Shown: in pieces, positions 17,971 to 26,196 of the stretch
Position numbering within the stretch: the first letter of the stretch is position 1
Layout: the number at the start of each line of letters is the position of its first letter
From: CBDCCV01 sp965215025
GTDB taxonomy: Bacteria; Bacteroidota; Rhodothermia; Rhodothermales; Salinibacteraceae
DNA length: 64,000 nucleotides
Direction: 5' to 3'
NCBI GenBank assembly: GCA_965215025.1
Contig: CBDCCV010000001.1
Location: forward strand, 248,001-312,000
Translations under genes and position numbers: made by a program
Notes under the pieces: model-generated
The model's input: only the letters and a program-made list of their open reading frames with translations
Told to the model about the DNA's origin: nothing
Database searches by the model: none

Positions 17971-19266
17971 ATGGACATCGTCGTCATCGCAGGCGTGCTT
18001 ATCCTCGGATTCCTGGCGGTGCTCGGCATCGTGCGGGCGAACCTCAAGATCTGCCAGCCCAACGAGGTGTTGATCTTCAGCGGGCGCGAGCGGGCGCTCG
18101 ACGCCGGCGGCTCGGTGGGCTACCGTGTGATCCGCGGCGGGCGCGGCTTCCGCATCCCGCTTCTCGAAGAGGTGGACCGCCTGGACCTCAGGACGCTCCC
18201 CATCGACCTGATGGTGACGAACGCGTACTCGAAGGGCGGCATCCCGCTCAAGGTGCGCGCGATTGCCAACGTGAAGATCGCCTCGAACGAGCCGGAGCTG
18301 AACAACGCCGTCGAGCGCCTCTTGGGCAAGCCCTTGGCTGAGGTGCAGCAGATCGCCAAGGAGACACTCGAGGGGAACCTCCGCGGCGTGATGGCGCTCC
18401 TGACACCCGAGGAGGTGAACGAGGACCGGCTCCTCTTCGCCAAAGAGCTATTGAAAGAAGCGGATCAGGACCTCTCCGCACTCGGCTTACAGCTGGACAC
18501 CTTGAAGGTGCAGAGCATCGAGGACGACCGCGGCTACCTCGACGCCATCGGGCGGCAGCAGACGGCGCACATCATCTCCGCCGCCGAGATCGCCGAGGCC
18601 GAGAAGCAGGAGCAGGCGCGCGTGGCGCAGGCGCGCGCCGACCGCAACGTCGCCAAAGAGGAGAAAGAGACGCGCGTTGCGATGGCCCGCTACAACGCCG
18701 AATCCGAAGCCGAGGAAGCGAAGGTGGAGGTGGCCGCCGACATCGCGCGGGCGCAGGCGCAGCAGGAACTGGAGGAGCAGCAGATCCTCTTGGAAGAAAA
18801 GCGCCAGCGCGCCAGCGTCGTCGTCAAGGCCGAGGCCGAGCGCGAGGCCAAGGAAGAGATCGCTAAGGGCAACGCCGCGCGTATCTTAGAGGACGGCCGC
18901 GCCGAGGTGGACGTCTTGAAGCAGAAGCTCGACCTCTGGAAGCAGGCCGGCCCGGACGCCGAGCGCCTCTTCCTGATCCAGATGCTGCCCGACATCATGC
19001 GGCAGGTCGTGCAGACGGTGGACAACATGAAGATCGACAAGCTCACCGTAGTGGACAGCGGCGGCCCCGGTCAGCGCGGCGTGCCCGCTGTGTTTAACCA
19101 AGTGGCCGGCGCCACGCCCGCCCTCTTGGAAAGCCTCAAGTCCTCCACCGGCATCGACATCGCCGGCCTGCTGAGCCGCGCCGCCAACGACACGCACGCC
19201 GACACGAACACCGCCGCCGACAGCGAGGCGAGCGTCCGCCCCGGCGCGGGGGATGGGGCATCGTGA
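17971..19266 (+). CDS. Flotillin family (SPFH domain) protein
   Basis: The 431-residue protein has an N-terminal membrane segment (VVIAGVLILGFLAVLGIV) and an SPFH domain (~residues 30-200, with VEDRGYLDAIGRQQTAHI-like IEDDRGYLDAIGRQQTAH at its end). Long Ala/Glu-rich coiled coils follow (~200-310, EEQQILLEEKRQRASVVVKAEAERE). The C-terminal region includes LWKQAGPDAERLFLIQMLPDIMRQVV. It should scaffold membrane microdomains together with the NfeD-like partner upstream. The last 30 codons (SRAANDTHADTNTAADSEAS and onward) are repeated in diverged form 700 bases downstream, beyond the toxin-antitoxin genes. Confidence 0.92.
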   Translation: MDIVVIAGVLILGFLAVLGIVRANLKICQPNEVLIFSGRERALDAGGSVGYRVIRGGRGFRIPLLEEVDRLDLRTLPIDLMVTNAYSKGGIPLKVRAIANVKIASNEPELNNAVERLLGKPLAEVQQIAKETLEGNLRGVMALLTPEEVNEDRLLFAKELLKEADQDLSALGLQLDTLKVQSIEDDRGYLDAIGRQQTAHIISAAEIAEAEKQEQARVAQARADRNVAKEEKETRVAMARYNAESEAEEAKVEVAADIARAQAQQELEEQQILLEEKRQRASVVVKAEAEREAKEEIAKGNAARILEDGRAEVDVLKQKLDLWKQAGPDAERLFLIQMLPDIMRQVVQTVDNMKIDKLTVVDSGGPGQRGVPAVFNQVAGATPALLESLKSSTGIDIAGLLSRAANDTHADTNTAADSEASVRPGAGDGAS

Positions 19267-19318
19267 GGAGCGCTAAGCAACCGTGTTGAAACAGAACCGG
19301 AGGCAAGACACGACCGCA

Positions 19319-19597
19319 ATGAGCCTCACGTTCGAGTGGAACGACGACAAAGCCATACGGAACAGAAAAAAGCACGGCGTCTCGTTCGAGGAAGCGGCAG
19401 CCGTCTTCAGCGATCCGCTCTCGCTAACGATTGACGACCCGATGCATTCCTACGGAGAGGAACGGTTTGTCACGATAGGAGAATCGCTGCGGCACCGGCT
19501 ACTCGTTGTTGTTCACACAGAGCGTGGAGAACGAATCCGCATCATCAGCGCACGCGAAGCCACAAGCAACGAACAAAAAGACTATGAGCAAGCCTGA
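19319..19597 (+). CDS. brnT: BrnT family toxin
   Basis: The 92-residue protein matches BrnT closely: MSLTFEWNDDKAIRNRKKHGVSFEEAAAVFSDP at the start, HSYGEERFVTIGESL in the middle and RIRIISAREATSNEQKDYEQA at the end. BrnT is a RelE-fold ribonuclease toxin. The last four codons overlap the start of the next gene, typical of a translationally coupled toxin-antitoxin operon with the toxin first. The start at 19319 is the first Met of the conserved domain. GC content is visibly lower than in the flotillin gene just upstream, suggesting acquisition. Confidence 0.88.
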   Translation: MSLTFEWNDDKAIRNRKKHGVSFEEAAAVFSDPLSLTIDDPMHSYGEERFVTIGESLRHRLLVVVHTERGERIRIISAREATSNEQKDYEQA

Positions 19598-19793
19598 GAA
19601 GAAACGAAGCGCCGAAGAGATGCTGCCGGAGTATGACTTCCGCGGGGGAACGCGCGGCAGATATGCTGAGCGCTATGCGGAAGGCAGCAATGTCGTAGTC
19701 ATAGCGCCCGACCTGACGGAGACCTTTCCCACCTCCGGCGCTGTGAACGAGGCACTGCGCACACTGGTTGAGGAAGGAAAGAAAAAGCCGTAG
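19584..19793 (+). CDS. BrnT-associated antitoxin candidate
   Basis: The 69-residue protein starts inside the end of brnT (14-base overlap). It reads MLPEYDFRGGTRGRYAERYAEGSNVVVIAPDLTETFP, then AVNEALRTL. Small proteins with this MLPEYDF-RGG-YAxRYxEG-NVVV pattern are commonly found beside RelE/BrnT-like toxins and are treated as antitoxins. It is not a classic ribbon-helix-helix BrnA by eye. Its position and overlap support the antitoxin role; direct evidence is lacking. Confidence 0.7.
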   Translation: MSKPEKKRSAEEMLPEYDFRGGTRGRYAERYAEGSNVVVIAPDLTETFPTSGAVNEALRTLVEEGKKKP

Positions 19794-19847
19794 GGGAAGT
19801 GTAAGAATAGCCGCGGCGAGTCAGTACCTGACGTGCAGCCGAGTTGC

Positions 19848-19967
19848 GGGCGCTGACATCGCCGCCTCCTCAGCCGCGCCGCCGACGACACGCACACCGA
19901 CACGTCCACCGGCGCGGGCAGCAGCGAGGCGAGCGTCCGTCCCGGCGCAGGGGACGGGGCGTCGTAG
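19848..19967 (+). pseudogene. Relic of a flotillin 3' end (second copy)
   Basis: From about 19848 the DNA realigns with the end of the flotillin gene (19151-19266). In frame at 19872-19967 it encodes SRAADDTHTDTSTGAGSSEAS and onward to the same final residues and a stop, compared with SRAANDTHADTNTAA-DSEAS in the live gene. About three quarters of the residues agree, plus one extra codon. Upstream of 19848 the similarity ends abruptly. The brnT cassette lies exactly between the two tails, so the relic is either the displaced native end or the scar of a tandem duplication. Confidence 0.82.
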
Positions 19968-19996
19968 CAGGCGCTCGGGGACTGAACTCTGTTTAG

Positions 19997-21502
19997 GCAA
20001 CGCGATCAAATGAACTACTCCGGGGCAAGCTCCAAGGTATCCGACTCCCAAATCGAATGACCTTAGTTTCGAGGAAACCATTCCGAGAGCGCTGGGAAGT
20101 TCTTGCCGAGTTTTCTAATGGCAAGCGCCGGACCCCACTGCTCCAGACCCACCTCGAACACCAGCGCTTGCGGCCCGGCCCGATCCAGGGTGTAGTTCTG
20201 GGCAATACTGAAGAGGCAGCCGCTGTAACTCAGATTGCAACAGGTGCTTCTTCTCGAAGCACTCTGCACTATGAGTCTGGGGAGAATGGGTCCACCACGG
20301 TACTTCACAGCGATCACGTACGATTCAGGTCTTTCACAAGTCCCGTCTCCTCTCTGGAGGGACGACCTGCACAAGTAGTAGCAGAACTCGAGCTGGAGGA
20401 GTTGACTGTAGCGCATCGCCGCCATGACAACCCGGACGAAATCCGCGACATCGTGTTCTCTCTGGCAGGCCCAGAGACGCCGTGGCAAATTCGGATTGAT
20501 CCCGGCTCGCTCGGGAGCGGTTGAGCCAAGTACTTGGATGAACCGCTCGAACTGGGGATAGAGCTTCCATTCGAAGTGAAGGTCACAAAACTGCCTTATC
20601 AGGAACAAGACTCCAGTGACCCTCGCGTTCTGCTTCACACGACGGAGCTTGCCTTAGTAGTTGAGACTTTGGTTGCACGTGACCAGTTGCCTGATGATGC
20701 ACTCCGAGAACGCGGGGAAACGGTAGTAGAGGACATTCTCCTACTCGTATCGTTCGCCATGCGGACGTGGGTAACTTGGTATCAGCGAAGAATGCGCGTG
20801 CCGGGGCTTCACGAGACGCGGATACGCCGAATCAGGCGCACATTGAGCGAGCGGGAGCCAGCATACAACGATGTGGTGGTAGATCCTCGTCAGGTACGCG
20901 ATTTCCTACGAACTGCCTATCCATTATTCTGTCAGCTTCGAGATGACGGTCTTGACCTCACGACTGTATTACAGACAACCCTCACCAGTTTAGAGGAAAA
21001 ATATCTCGAAGCTCAATTTCTCTCTTTGTTTACCGCTCTTGAGGCACTGAAGAACTTTCACGCCGACATCAAAGGAACGAATTTCGTTCTTCCCTCCGAA
21101 GAGTTCGAGAACTTAGAAAAGCCGCTTAGAGCCGTGGTCAAAAAGGAGGTAGACTCAAAAGAGGCGAGGCGCGAACTGTATGCGAAGCTACGTGGCTTGA
21201 ATCGTCGGTCCTTACGCACGGTGATAGAAGAGATGTTTAAGGAGTACAATACAGATTGGAGCGACCTTTATCCGGGTGAGTCCAGCGTCACTCTTCTTAG
21301 TACGCGCAATGCTCTTGTTCATGCTGGGAAAAGACCAAACGATGACACCGTCATACGAGACTTTGTACGGCTGCAAGCTGTTATTGAGCGCCTCTTACTC
21401 CGTATGCTCGGATGGAAAGACATCTCTCAAAGCCCAAGTCCGCTTGATATGAAGTGGTTGCACCGACCCAGGAAGCACACGGACGGAGAGGCCCACACAT
21501 GA
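19997..21502 (+). pseudogene. HEPN-domain protein gene interrupted by an in-frame TGA
   Basis: One reading frame runs from about 19997 to 21502 with a single TGA at 20522-20524. The parts before (MTLVSRKPFRERWEVLAEF, ending RIDPGSLGSG) and after (AKYLDEPLELGIELPFEV) join smoothly, and a Trp-to-stop change would explain the break. The C-terminal half is helical and contains RNALVHAGK, which fits the HEPN R-x4-H RNase motif. The overall layout resembles ApeA-like anti-phage HEPN proteins, but I cannot confirm that. No good start codon precedes Met at 20057, so the N-terminus may be lost. GC and codon use are clearly lower than around it, pointing to horizontal transfer. The part from 20534 could still be made as a 322-residue protein. 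Confidence 0.6.
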
Positions 21503-21978
21503 AATACATGATGCGGCAGAAGCTCTGGTCGCTCGGCGACTCGTTCACCATCAAAGACGAGCGCGAGGCGGACGCCTTCCGCGTCGAGGGGAAGGTCTTC
21601 TCCTGGGGCGATAAGCTCCGCTTCTACGACGCCGAGGGCCGCGAGGTGGCCTTCGTCAAGCAGAAGCTCCTGAGCCTGAAGCCGCGCTACGAGATCTACC
21701 GCGACGGCGAAAAGTTCGCCGAGGTGACGAAAGATTTCACGCTCCTCAAGGACCGCTTCACGCTCGACGTGCCGGGGCCGAACGACTACACCGTGCGCGG
21801 CAACCTTTTCGACCACGAGTACACGTTCGAGCGCTCCGGCGAGGAGGTCGCGCGCGTCTCGAAAACGCTTTTCGCATTCAGCGACGTGTATGGCGTGGAC
21901 ATCAACGAGGGCGAGGACGATGTGGCGATCTTAGCCACCTGCGTCGTCGTTGACCTCGTGAGCCACGACGAAGGCTGA
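21499..21978 (+). CDS. LURP-one/scramblase-like (DUF567) protein
   Basis: The 159-residue protein shows the LOR/Tubby-like pattern: MKYMMRQKLWSLGDSFTIKDE, then KVFSWGDKLRFYDAEGREV, FVKQKLLSLKPRYEIYRDG and FTLLKDRFTLDVPGPNDYTV. A conserved AILATCVVVDLV strand ends it. The family forms a 12-stranded barrel around a helix; bacterial members have no settled function. The ATG at 21499 overlaps the last codon of the HEPN gene, but codon use returns here to the high-GC chromosomal pattern. Confidence 0.85.
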   Translation: MKYMMRQKLWSLGDSFTIKDEREADAFRVEGKVFSWGDKLRFYDAEGREVAFVKQKLLSLKPRYEIYRDGEKFAEVTKDFTLLKDRFTLDVPGPNDYTVRGNLFDHEYTFERSGEEVARVSKTLFAFSDVYGVDINEGEDDVAILATCVVVDLVSHDEG

Positions 21979-21995
21979 GGCGCGGGCGCTCTGCC

Positions 21996-22856
21996 CTACG
22001 CGCTTTTGCGCCAGGCGCGCTCGCCGGGATAGCCGGGGGCGTCCATGACGCGTGCGTAGGCCTCGCGCCACGCCGCCGGGTGCAGGCGGCTCAGGCGCTT
22101 GACGACGAGTTCGCCCGCATCGGCAGGGCGCTTAGGGATCTCGCCTTCTTCTACGTCCACTGGCTCGGGCGCGTAGCTTAGGCGGACCTCCGCCGTGGCC
22201 GGGTGCACCGTGGCGTGGCGCGCCTCCGAAGAAGCGTTCTGGCGCAGGCGCTGCCGACCCTGACGGCCGAACAGGGCCGGGTCCCACTTCGCCACGAGGT
22301 GCAAGACGTCGTCCAGGCGCTCCGGCGTGAGGTCCTCGCGGCGGAAGCGGTAGAGCACGTCCACGGCGTCGGCGCCCATGAGGAGCGCCTCGCGCAGCGC
22401 CGGCTCGCCCAGCGGCGGCGCGTAGTCCTCGTCCGATCCGCCGCAGAGGATGCCGATCCGGCGCGAGCCGTACGCCTCCTCATCGCACTCGATCAGGAAG
22501 TCCACGCGGAAGCAGTCGTCGGGCGTGAGGACGACGGCGCGGTGCTGCAAGGCGCACGTGGCCGGCGCGAGGTGATGCACGAGGTGCCAGGCCAGCGCGT
22601 CATGCGCCGGGTCCTCGTACGGCGGGTTGTAGAAAAGCGGCAGCTCGGCCAGCGGACCGCGCGGGTCACTTGCCGCCGACGGCTCGGCGGTGGAGCGGTT
22701 GGGCGCGCAGGCTTCGTGCGGAGGCGTGCGGGGCGTACGGCGGTCGTCGCGCGCGCGCGTACGCGAAGGGCGCGAATCGGAAGTCCAGGGATCGGTCATA
22801 GCAGGCACGGCGTCGGCCTCTCGTAGAAGGAGTTCCAGCAGGTTCACGGGCAACAT
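21996..22856 (-). CDS. Hypothetical protein
   Basis: From MLPVNLLELLLREADAV (22856) the frame encodes about 286 residues; MTDPWTSDSRPSRTR at 22799 is the alternative start. The N-terminal 60 residues are disordered and Arg/Pro-rich. A central domain (residues ~90-200) shows LPLFYNPPYEDPAHDALAWHLV, DDCFRVDFLIECDEE and RRIGILCGGSDEDY. The FRVDFLIE...IGILCG strands loosely recall PD-(D/E)XK nuclease-like folds, but the expected E-x-K is missing, so this is only a structural hint. It converges on the LURP-one gene with 17 bases between. Confidence 0.5.
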   Translation of the reverse strand: MLPVNLLELLLREADAVPAMTDPWTSDSRPSRTRARDDRRTPRTPPHEACAPNRSTAEPSAASDPRGPLAELPLFYNPPYEDPAHDALAWHLVHHLAPATCALQHRAVVLTPDDCFRVDFLIECDEEAYGSRRIGILCGGSDEDYAPPLGEPALREALLMGADAVDVLYRFRREDLTPERLDDVLHLVAKWDPALFGRQGRQRLRQNASSEARHATVHPATAEVRLSYAPEPVDVEEGEIPKRPADAGELVVKRLSRLHPAAWREAYARVMDAPGYPGERAWRKSA

Positions 22857-23082
22857 ACGCAGCCTCGGTGACACCGCTGTGTCATAACACTTGGTGCTTC
22901 TAAAAAACCTTTCCGATGCATTTTCCGATGCCGCCCCCACTCTTTTGTAGAGCACACCGCGCGCTCGATTTTTTCTCACAATCGCTGCCGCAACGCCCCG
23001 GCCGAGCGAACGGAAAGCGCTCTTGCTGTGTAGACAGCGCGTTACATTTCGCGCTTCAGGCTGAGACGATCCCTTCCACGCC
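22857..23082. other. Divergent intergenic region upstream of the gluzincin/barrel gene
   Basis: The region separates two divergent genes and must hold both promoters. It is less GC-rich than the flanks. A possible Bacteroidetes-like box lies near the right end: ttg at 23023-23025 followed about 17 bases later by tacatttc (23043-23050), close to the TAnnTTTG -7 consensus but with a final C. I see no hairpin or operator. Confidence 0.3.
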
Positions 23083-26067
23083 ATGCGCTCGCTGGCCTTT
23101 TCTTTTCTCCTTGCCGCGTTTCTCGTAGCGGGGCCGGCCTCGTCCGCAGCGCAGGGGTTCAACGCCTTCAGCGGGCGCAACCATCCCGAACTCCGCTGGC
23201 AGGCGGCCGAGACGGAGCACTTCGAGATCATGTACCCGCAGCGCCTGGCCGGCATCGAGGCCGAGGCCGCCCCCCTCGCCGAGGCGGCGTACGCCGCCCT
23301 CTCGGCTAACCTGAACGTCACCTTCGATGAGAAAATCCGCATCTACCTTTCCGATGAGGACGAGATCGTCAACGGGTTTGCCGTGCCCATCGGCGCAGGA
23401 TACACCAACATCTGGGTGCACGTGAACGACGCCGCCGACGTCTTCACCGGGCGCGAGAAGTGGCTGCGGAAAGTCTTGGCGCACGAGCTGGCGCACATCT
23501 TTCACTACCGCGCCGTCCGGTCGAACCTCGGCTTCTTCGGCCTCGTCCTCGCCGATGCGCTGCCGAGCTTTTGGACCGAAGGCCTGGCGCAGTACCAAAC
23601 CGAAACCTGGGACGCGCAGCGCGGCGACCGCTGGCTGCGCACGGCCATTCTCGAAGACGATCTGTCGTACACCGATGGCCGCTCCGTCTGGAACGGGCGC
23701 CTGAAGTACGCCGTCGGCAACGCGCAGGTGCGCTACTTTGCCGAGCAGTACGGTGACTCGACGCTCGCCCGCCTCCTCGCCCACCGCGACACGCTCCTCT
23801 TCGGTTTGGCGCGCGTGCACGATTTTGAATCGGCCTTCGAGGACGTGGCCGGAAAAACGCACCGCGCCTTCTACGACGACTGGCGGCGCCACCTCAACGT
23901 CTACTACAACACGCTCGCCGGGCAGCTGCCCGCGCCGGACTCGCTCGAGCTTGAAGACCTCGATGTGCCGGGCCGCTACGTCTACGACGTGCGCTTTTCG
24001 CCCGATACGGCGCGCGTGGCCGTCGTGTCGCTGCTCTCGCCGCGCCGCCCGGTGCGCCGGCTCTACGTGCTCGATCCATCTTCGGGAGATGTAGAAACGG
24101 TGGCCGAGGGGCCGATCCGCGCGCCGGTAAGCTGGAGTCCGGATGGGCAGCGGATCGCGTTCGCGCGCCTCTCGCGTGGGCGCAAAGGCTCGCTCCTGAA
24201 CGATCTTTTCGTGGTGGATGCGGATGGAAAAAATCTGCGCCGCCTCACCCGGAGCCGCCGCACCTCTTCGCCCGCGTTCGATCCGCAAGACGGTCAGCGG
24301 CTGGCTTTCATCGGATCGGAAGACGGGACGGCGAACGTTTTTCTGCTTGACCTGAAAACGGGCCGGGAGACGCCGCTTACGCGCTTCGCGGGCGACGTGC
24401 AGCTTTCCGGGCTGGCGTGGAGTCCCACGGGCGGGCAGCTCGCCTTCGCCCGCTTCAACGCGGACGGGACGCGCGGCCTCGTCCTCCTCGACCCTGCGGA
24501 AACCGAGCCGCTCGCACTCCGAAACGGCGCCATGCCCTCCGCTACGCTCACCGCCATCACGAGCGGGAGCCACGATGACCGCTACCCCGTCTGGCGCCCG
24601 GATGGAAAGCAGATCGCCTACACCTCGCTCCGCGACGACGTGCCGAACGTGTTCGTCTACGACCTCGCCGAAAAGACGCACCGGCGCGTGACGCACCTCG
24701 TCAGCGGCGCGACGGCGCACGGCTGGCTCCCGCCCGACTCCGCCTTTGCTGAGGGGCGGCTTGTGATCACCACGACGGTGAGCAAAGCGCGCGACGCGGC
24801 GCACCTCCTCGACGCCGCGCACCGGGCCGCGCCCGCCGAGGCATCAGTGCCGGCGGGGTTTGCTACTTGGACCACGCACCGCCCGCCGCAGGAGGTGGCC
24901 GAGCGCGTGCCGCCGGATGCCTCGCTCATCACGGCGCGCTATCCGTACCGTTCGTGGGCGAATATCACACATGTGGCCTCCCTGGCCGTGCCGTACTACC
25001 TCGGCCCGGACGACGCCGGGATCGCCGGCTTCACGGCGTGGACGGAGCCGCTGGGCAAGCACGCCATCGCGGCGGGCGGCGCGTTTTCGCTCACGGCGCC
25101 GGCCTCGAACAGCGCCTTTTTCGGCGCTTACGTCAACAATCAGCTTTATCCGACGCTCGCGTTTAGCGCGTACCGGCTGCCCGGCTCGGCGCGCGCGTAT
25201 GGCGACGACCTCTTGGTGGAAGGCTTCCTGGGCGGCGATGTCGAGGCGCTGTGGCCGCTGGACTGGCGCGCGCGACCCTACGCCTCGACGCGCCTGGGCG
25301 TGCGGCTGCGCTACGTGGATGTCGAGCCGGAGCGGCCCGAAGACATCGACCTCGAAGGCAGCCCGCTCCTGCGCCCCGAGGCCGGGCAGCAGGCCGACCT
25401 CCGCCTCGCGCTCACGCGCACGAAGCTGCGCCCGTACCGCGACAACCCCGTCCACCCGCTCGACGGCTACGGCCTGCGCGCGCAGGTGACGGGTGCCGCC
25501 CCGCTCCTTGGCGCTGACTTTTCTTTTGTGCGAGGCGATGTGGCGGCGTACACCGTCCGCCCCGGCTTCTTCGGCTTGCAGCGCCTCTTCTTCTACGCCC
25601 GCGCGCAGGCGCAGACGGGTGATCCGCTGCCGCAGGACTACCTCGGCTTCTCACGCTACGACCACGTGCAGATCGGCGCGGCCGGCCTCCTCCCGATCTC
25701 CCTTGGCGACACGGAGCGCGTGCGCGGCTACCGATCCTACGCTGTGGGCACGCGCGCGCTTTTCGGCTCGGTGGAATACCGCGTCCCGCTCCTCAGCGAT
25801 TTGCAGACCGAGATCCTTGGCCTCGCCCGCCTGGGCACGACCACGCTGGCCGCCTTCGCCGACGGCGGCCTCGTCTGGACGGGCGCCGACGTGGCCGGCG
25901 GCGTGCAGCGCGCGGGCGTGGGGCTGGAGGTCAAGAACGCGCTGGTCCTCTTCGGAGGCGGCCTCCGCCTCGCGCACGCCGTGGGCGTAGCGCAGCCGGC
26001 GGAGCGCTTGGGTAGCGCGACGGACTACGAGGTTTACTACCGCCTCCGCACGGCGCTGCCTTTCTGA
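23083..26067 (+). CDS. Secreted gluzincin-like protein with TolB propeller and C-terminal outer-membrane barrel
   Basis: The 994-residue protein has a signal peptide (LLAAFLVAGPASSAAQ). A peptidase domain follows with the zinc motif HELAH at 134-138 and the third-ligand region FWTEGLAQY (Glu ~166). Residues ~320-600 are TolB/WD40-like propeller blades (YVYDVRFSPDTARVAV, PVSWSPDGQRIAFARL, PVWRPDGKQIAYTSLR). From ~640 on come strand-rich repeats typical of surface-antigen/BamA-type barrels, ending in YYRLRTALPF. It is likely an outer-membrane-anchored exoprotease or pseudoprotease. A short relic of its last codons recurs at 28549. Confidence 0.85.
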   Translation: MRSLAFSFLLAAFLVAGPASSAAQGFNAFSGRNHPELRWQAAETEHFEIMYPQRLAGIEAEAAPLAEAAYAALSANLNVTFDEKIRIYLSDEDEIVNGFAVPIGAGYTNIWVHVNDAADVFTGREKWLRKVLAHELAHIFHYRAVRSNLGFFGLVLADALPSFWTEGLAQYQTETWDAQRGDRWLRTAILEDDLSYTDGRSVWNGRLKYAVGNAQVRYFAEQYGDSTLARLLAHRDTLLFGLARVHDFESAFEDVAGKTHRAFYDDWRRHLNVYYNTLAGQLPAPDSLELEDLDVPGRYVYDVRFSPDTARVAVVSLLSPRRPVRRLYVLDPSSGDVETVAEGPIRAPVSWSPDGQRIAFARLSRGRKGSLLNDLFVVDADGKNLRRLTRSRRTSSPAFDPQDGQRLAFIGSEDGTANVFLLDLKTGRETPLTRFAGDVQLSGLAWSPTGGQLAFARFNADGTRGLVLLDPAETEPLALRNGAMPSATLTAITSGSHDDRYPVWRPDGKQIAYTSLRDDVPNVFVYDLAEKTHRRVTHLVSGATAHGWLPPDSAFAEGRLVITTTVSKARDAAHLLDAAHRAAPAEASVPAGFATWTTHRPPQEVAERVPPDASLITARYPYRSWANITHVASLAVPYYLGPDDAGIAGFTAWTEPLGKHAIAAGGAFSLTAPASNSAFFGAYVNNQLYPTLAFSAYRLPGSARAYGDDLLVEGFLGGDVEALWPLDWRARPYASTRLGVRLRYVDVEPERPEDIDLEGSPLLRPEAGQQADLRLALTRTKLRPYRDNPVHPLDGYGLRAQVTGAAPLLGADFSFVRGDVAAYTVRPGFFGLQRLFFYARAQAQTGDPLPQDYLGFSRYDHVQIGAAGLLPISLGDTERVRGYRSYAVGTRALFGSVEYRVPLLSDLQTEILGLARLGTTTLAAFADGGLVWTGADVAGGVQRAGVGLEVKNALVLFGGGLRLAHAVGVAQPAERLGSATDYEVYYRLRTALPF

Positions 26068-26109
26068 TATTACCGCAGTGATAAGATCAAGCTCTGAATG
26101 TAACTTTTG

Positions 26110-26151
26110 CCCCCCCCCCGCCTTTACTTCATCGCCGCAAACGAGTATCTT
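26110..26151 (+). promoter_or_regulatory. Poly-C tract and candidate promoter of lipoprotein gene 1
   Basis: Ten consecutive C residues (26110-26119) stand three bases upstream of a tttact box (26123-26128). This is followed after 17 bases by tatctt (26146-26151). The same arrangement with nine C residues and the same 17-base spacing occurs before the second lipoprotein gene (28613-28653), while the spacer sequence differs. The conservation of boxes and spacing across the duplication supports a real promoter, and the homopolymer could vary in length. Confidence 0.55.
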
Positions 26152-26196
26152 GTTAGCGAAACATTCACGGTTAATGTACTTGTGGAGCATTGTGCT

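Noticed and set aside
20063..20638. 191-residue minus-strand frame over the first part of the HEPN gene
   Set aside because: The plus-strand frame continues in phase on both sides of one stop and has a HEPN motif downstream; the minus-strand frame has no features.
21996..22856. Possible restriction-type PD-(D/E)XK nuclease
   Set aside because: VDFLIE and IGILCG give the right strand rhythm, but the E-x-K part of the motif is missing and there is no methylase or other partner.
23056..24822. 588-residue minus-strand frame opposite the gluzincin gene
   Set aside because: Shadow frame; the plus strand has a signal peptide, HELAH and propeller repeats.
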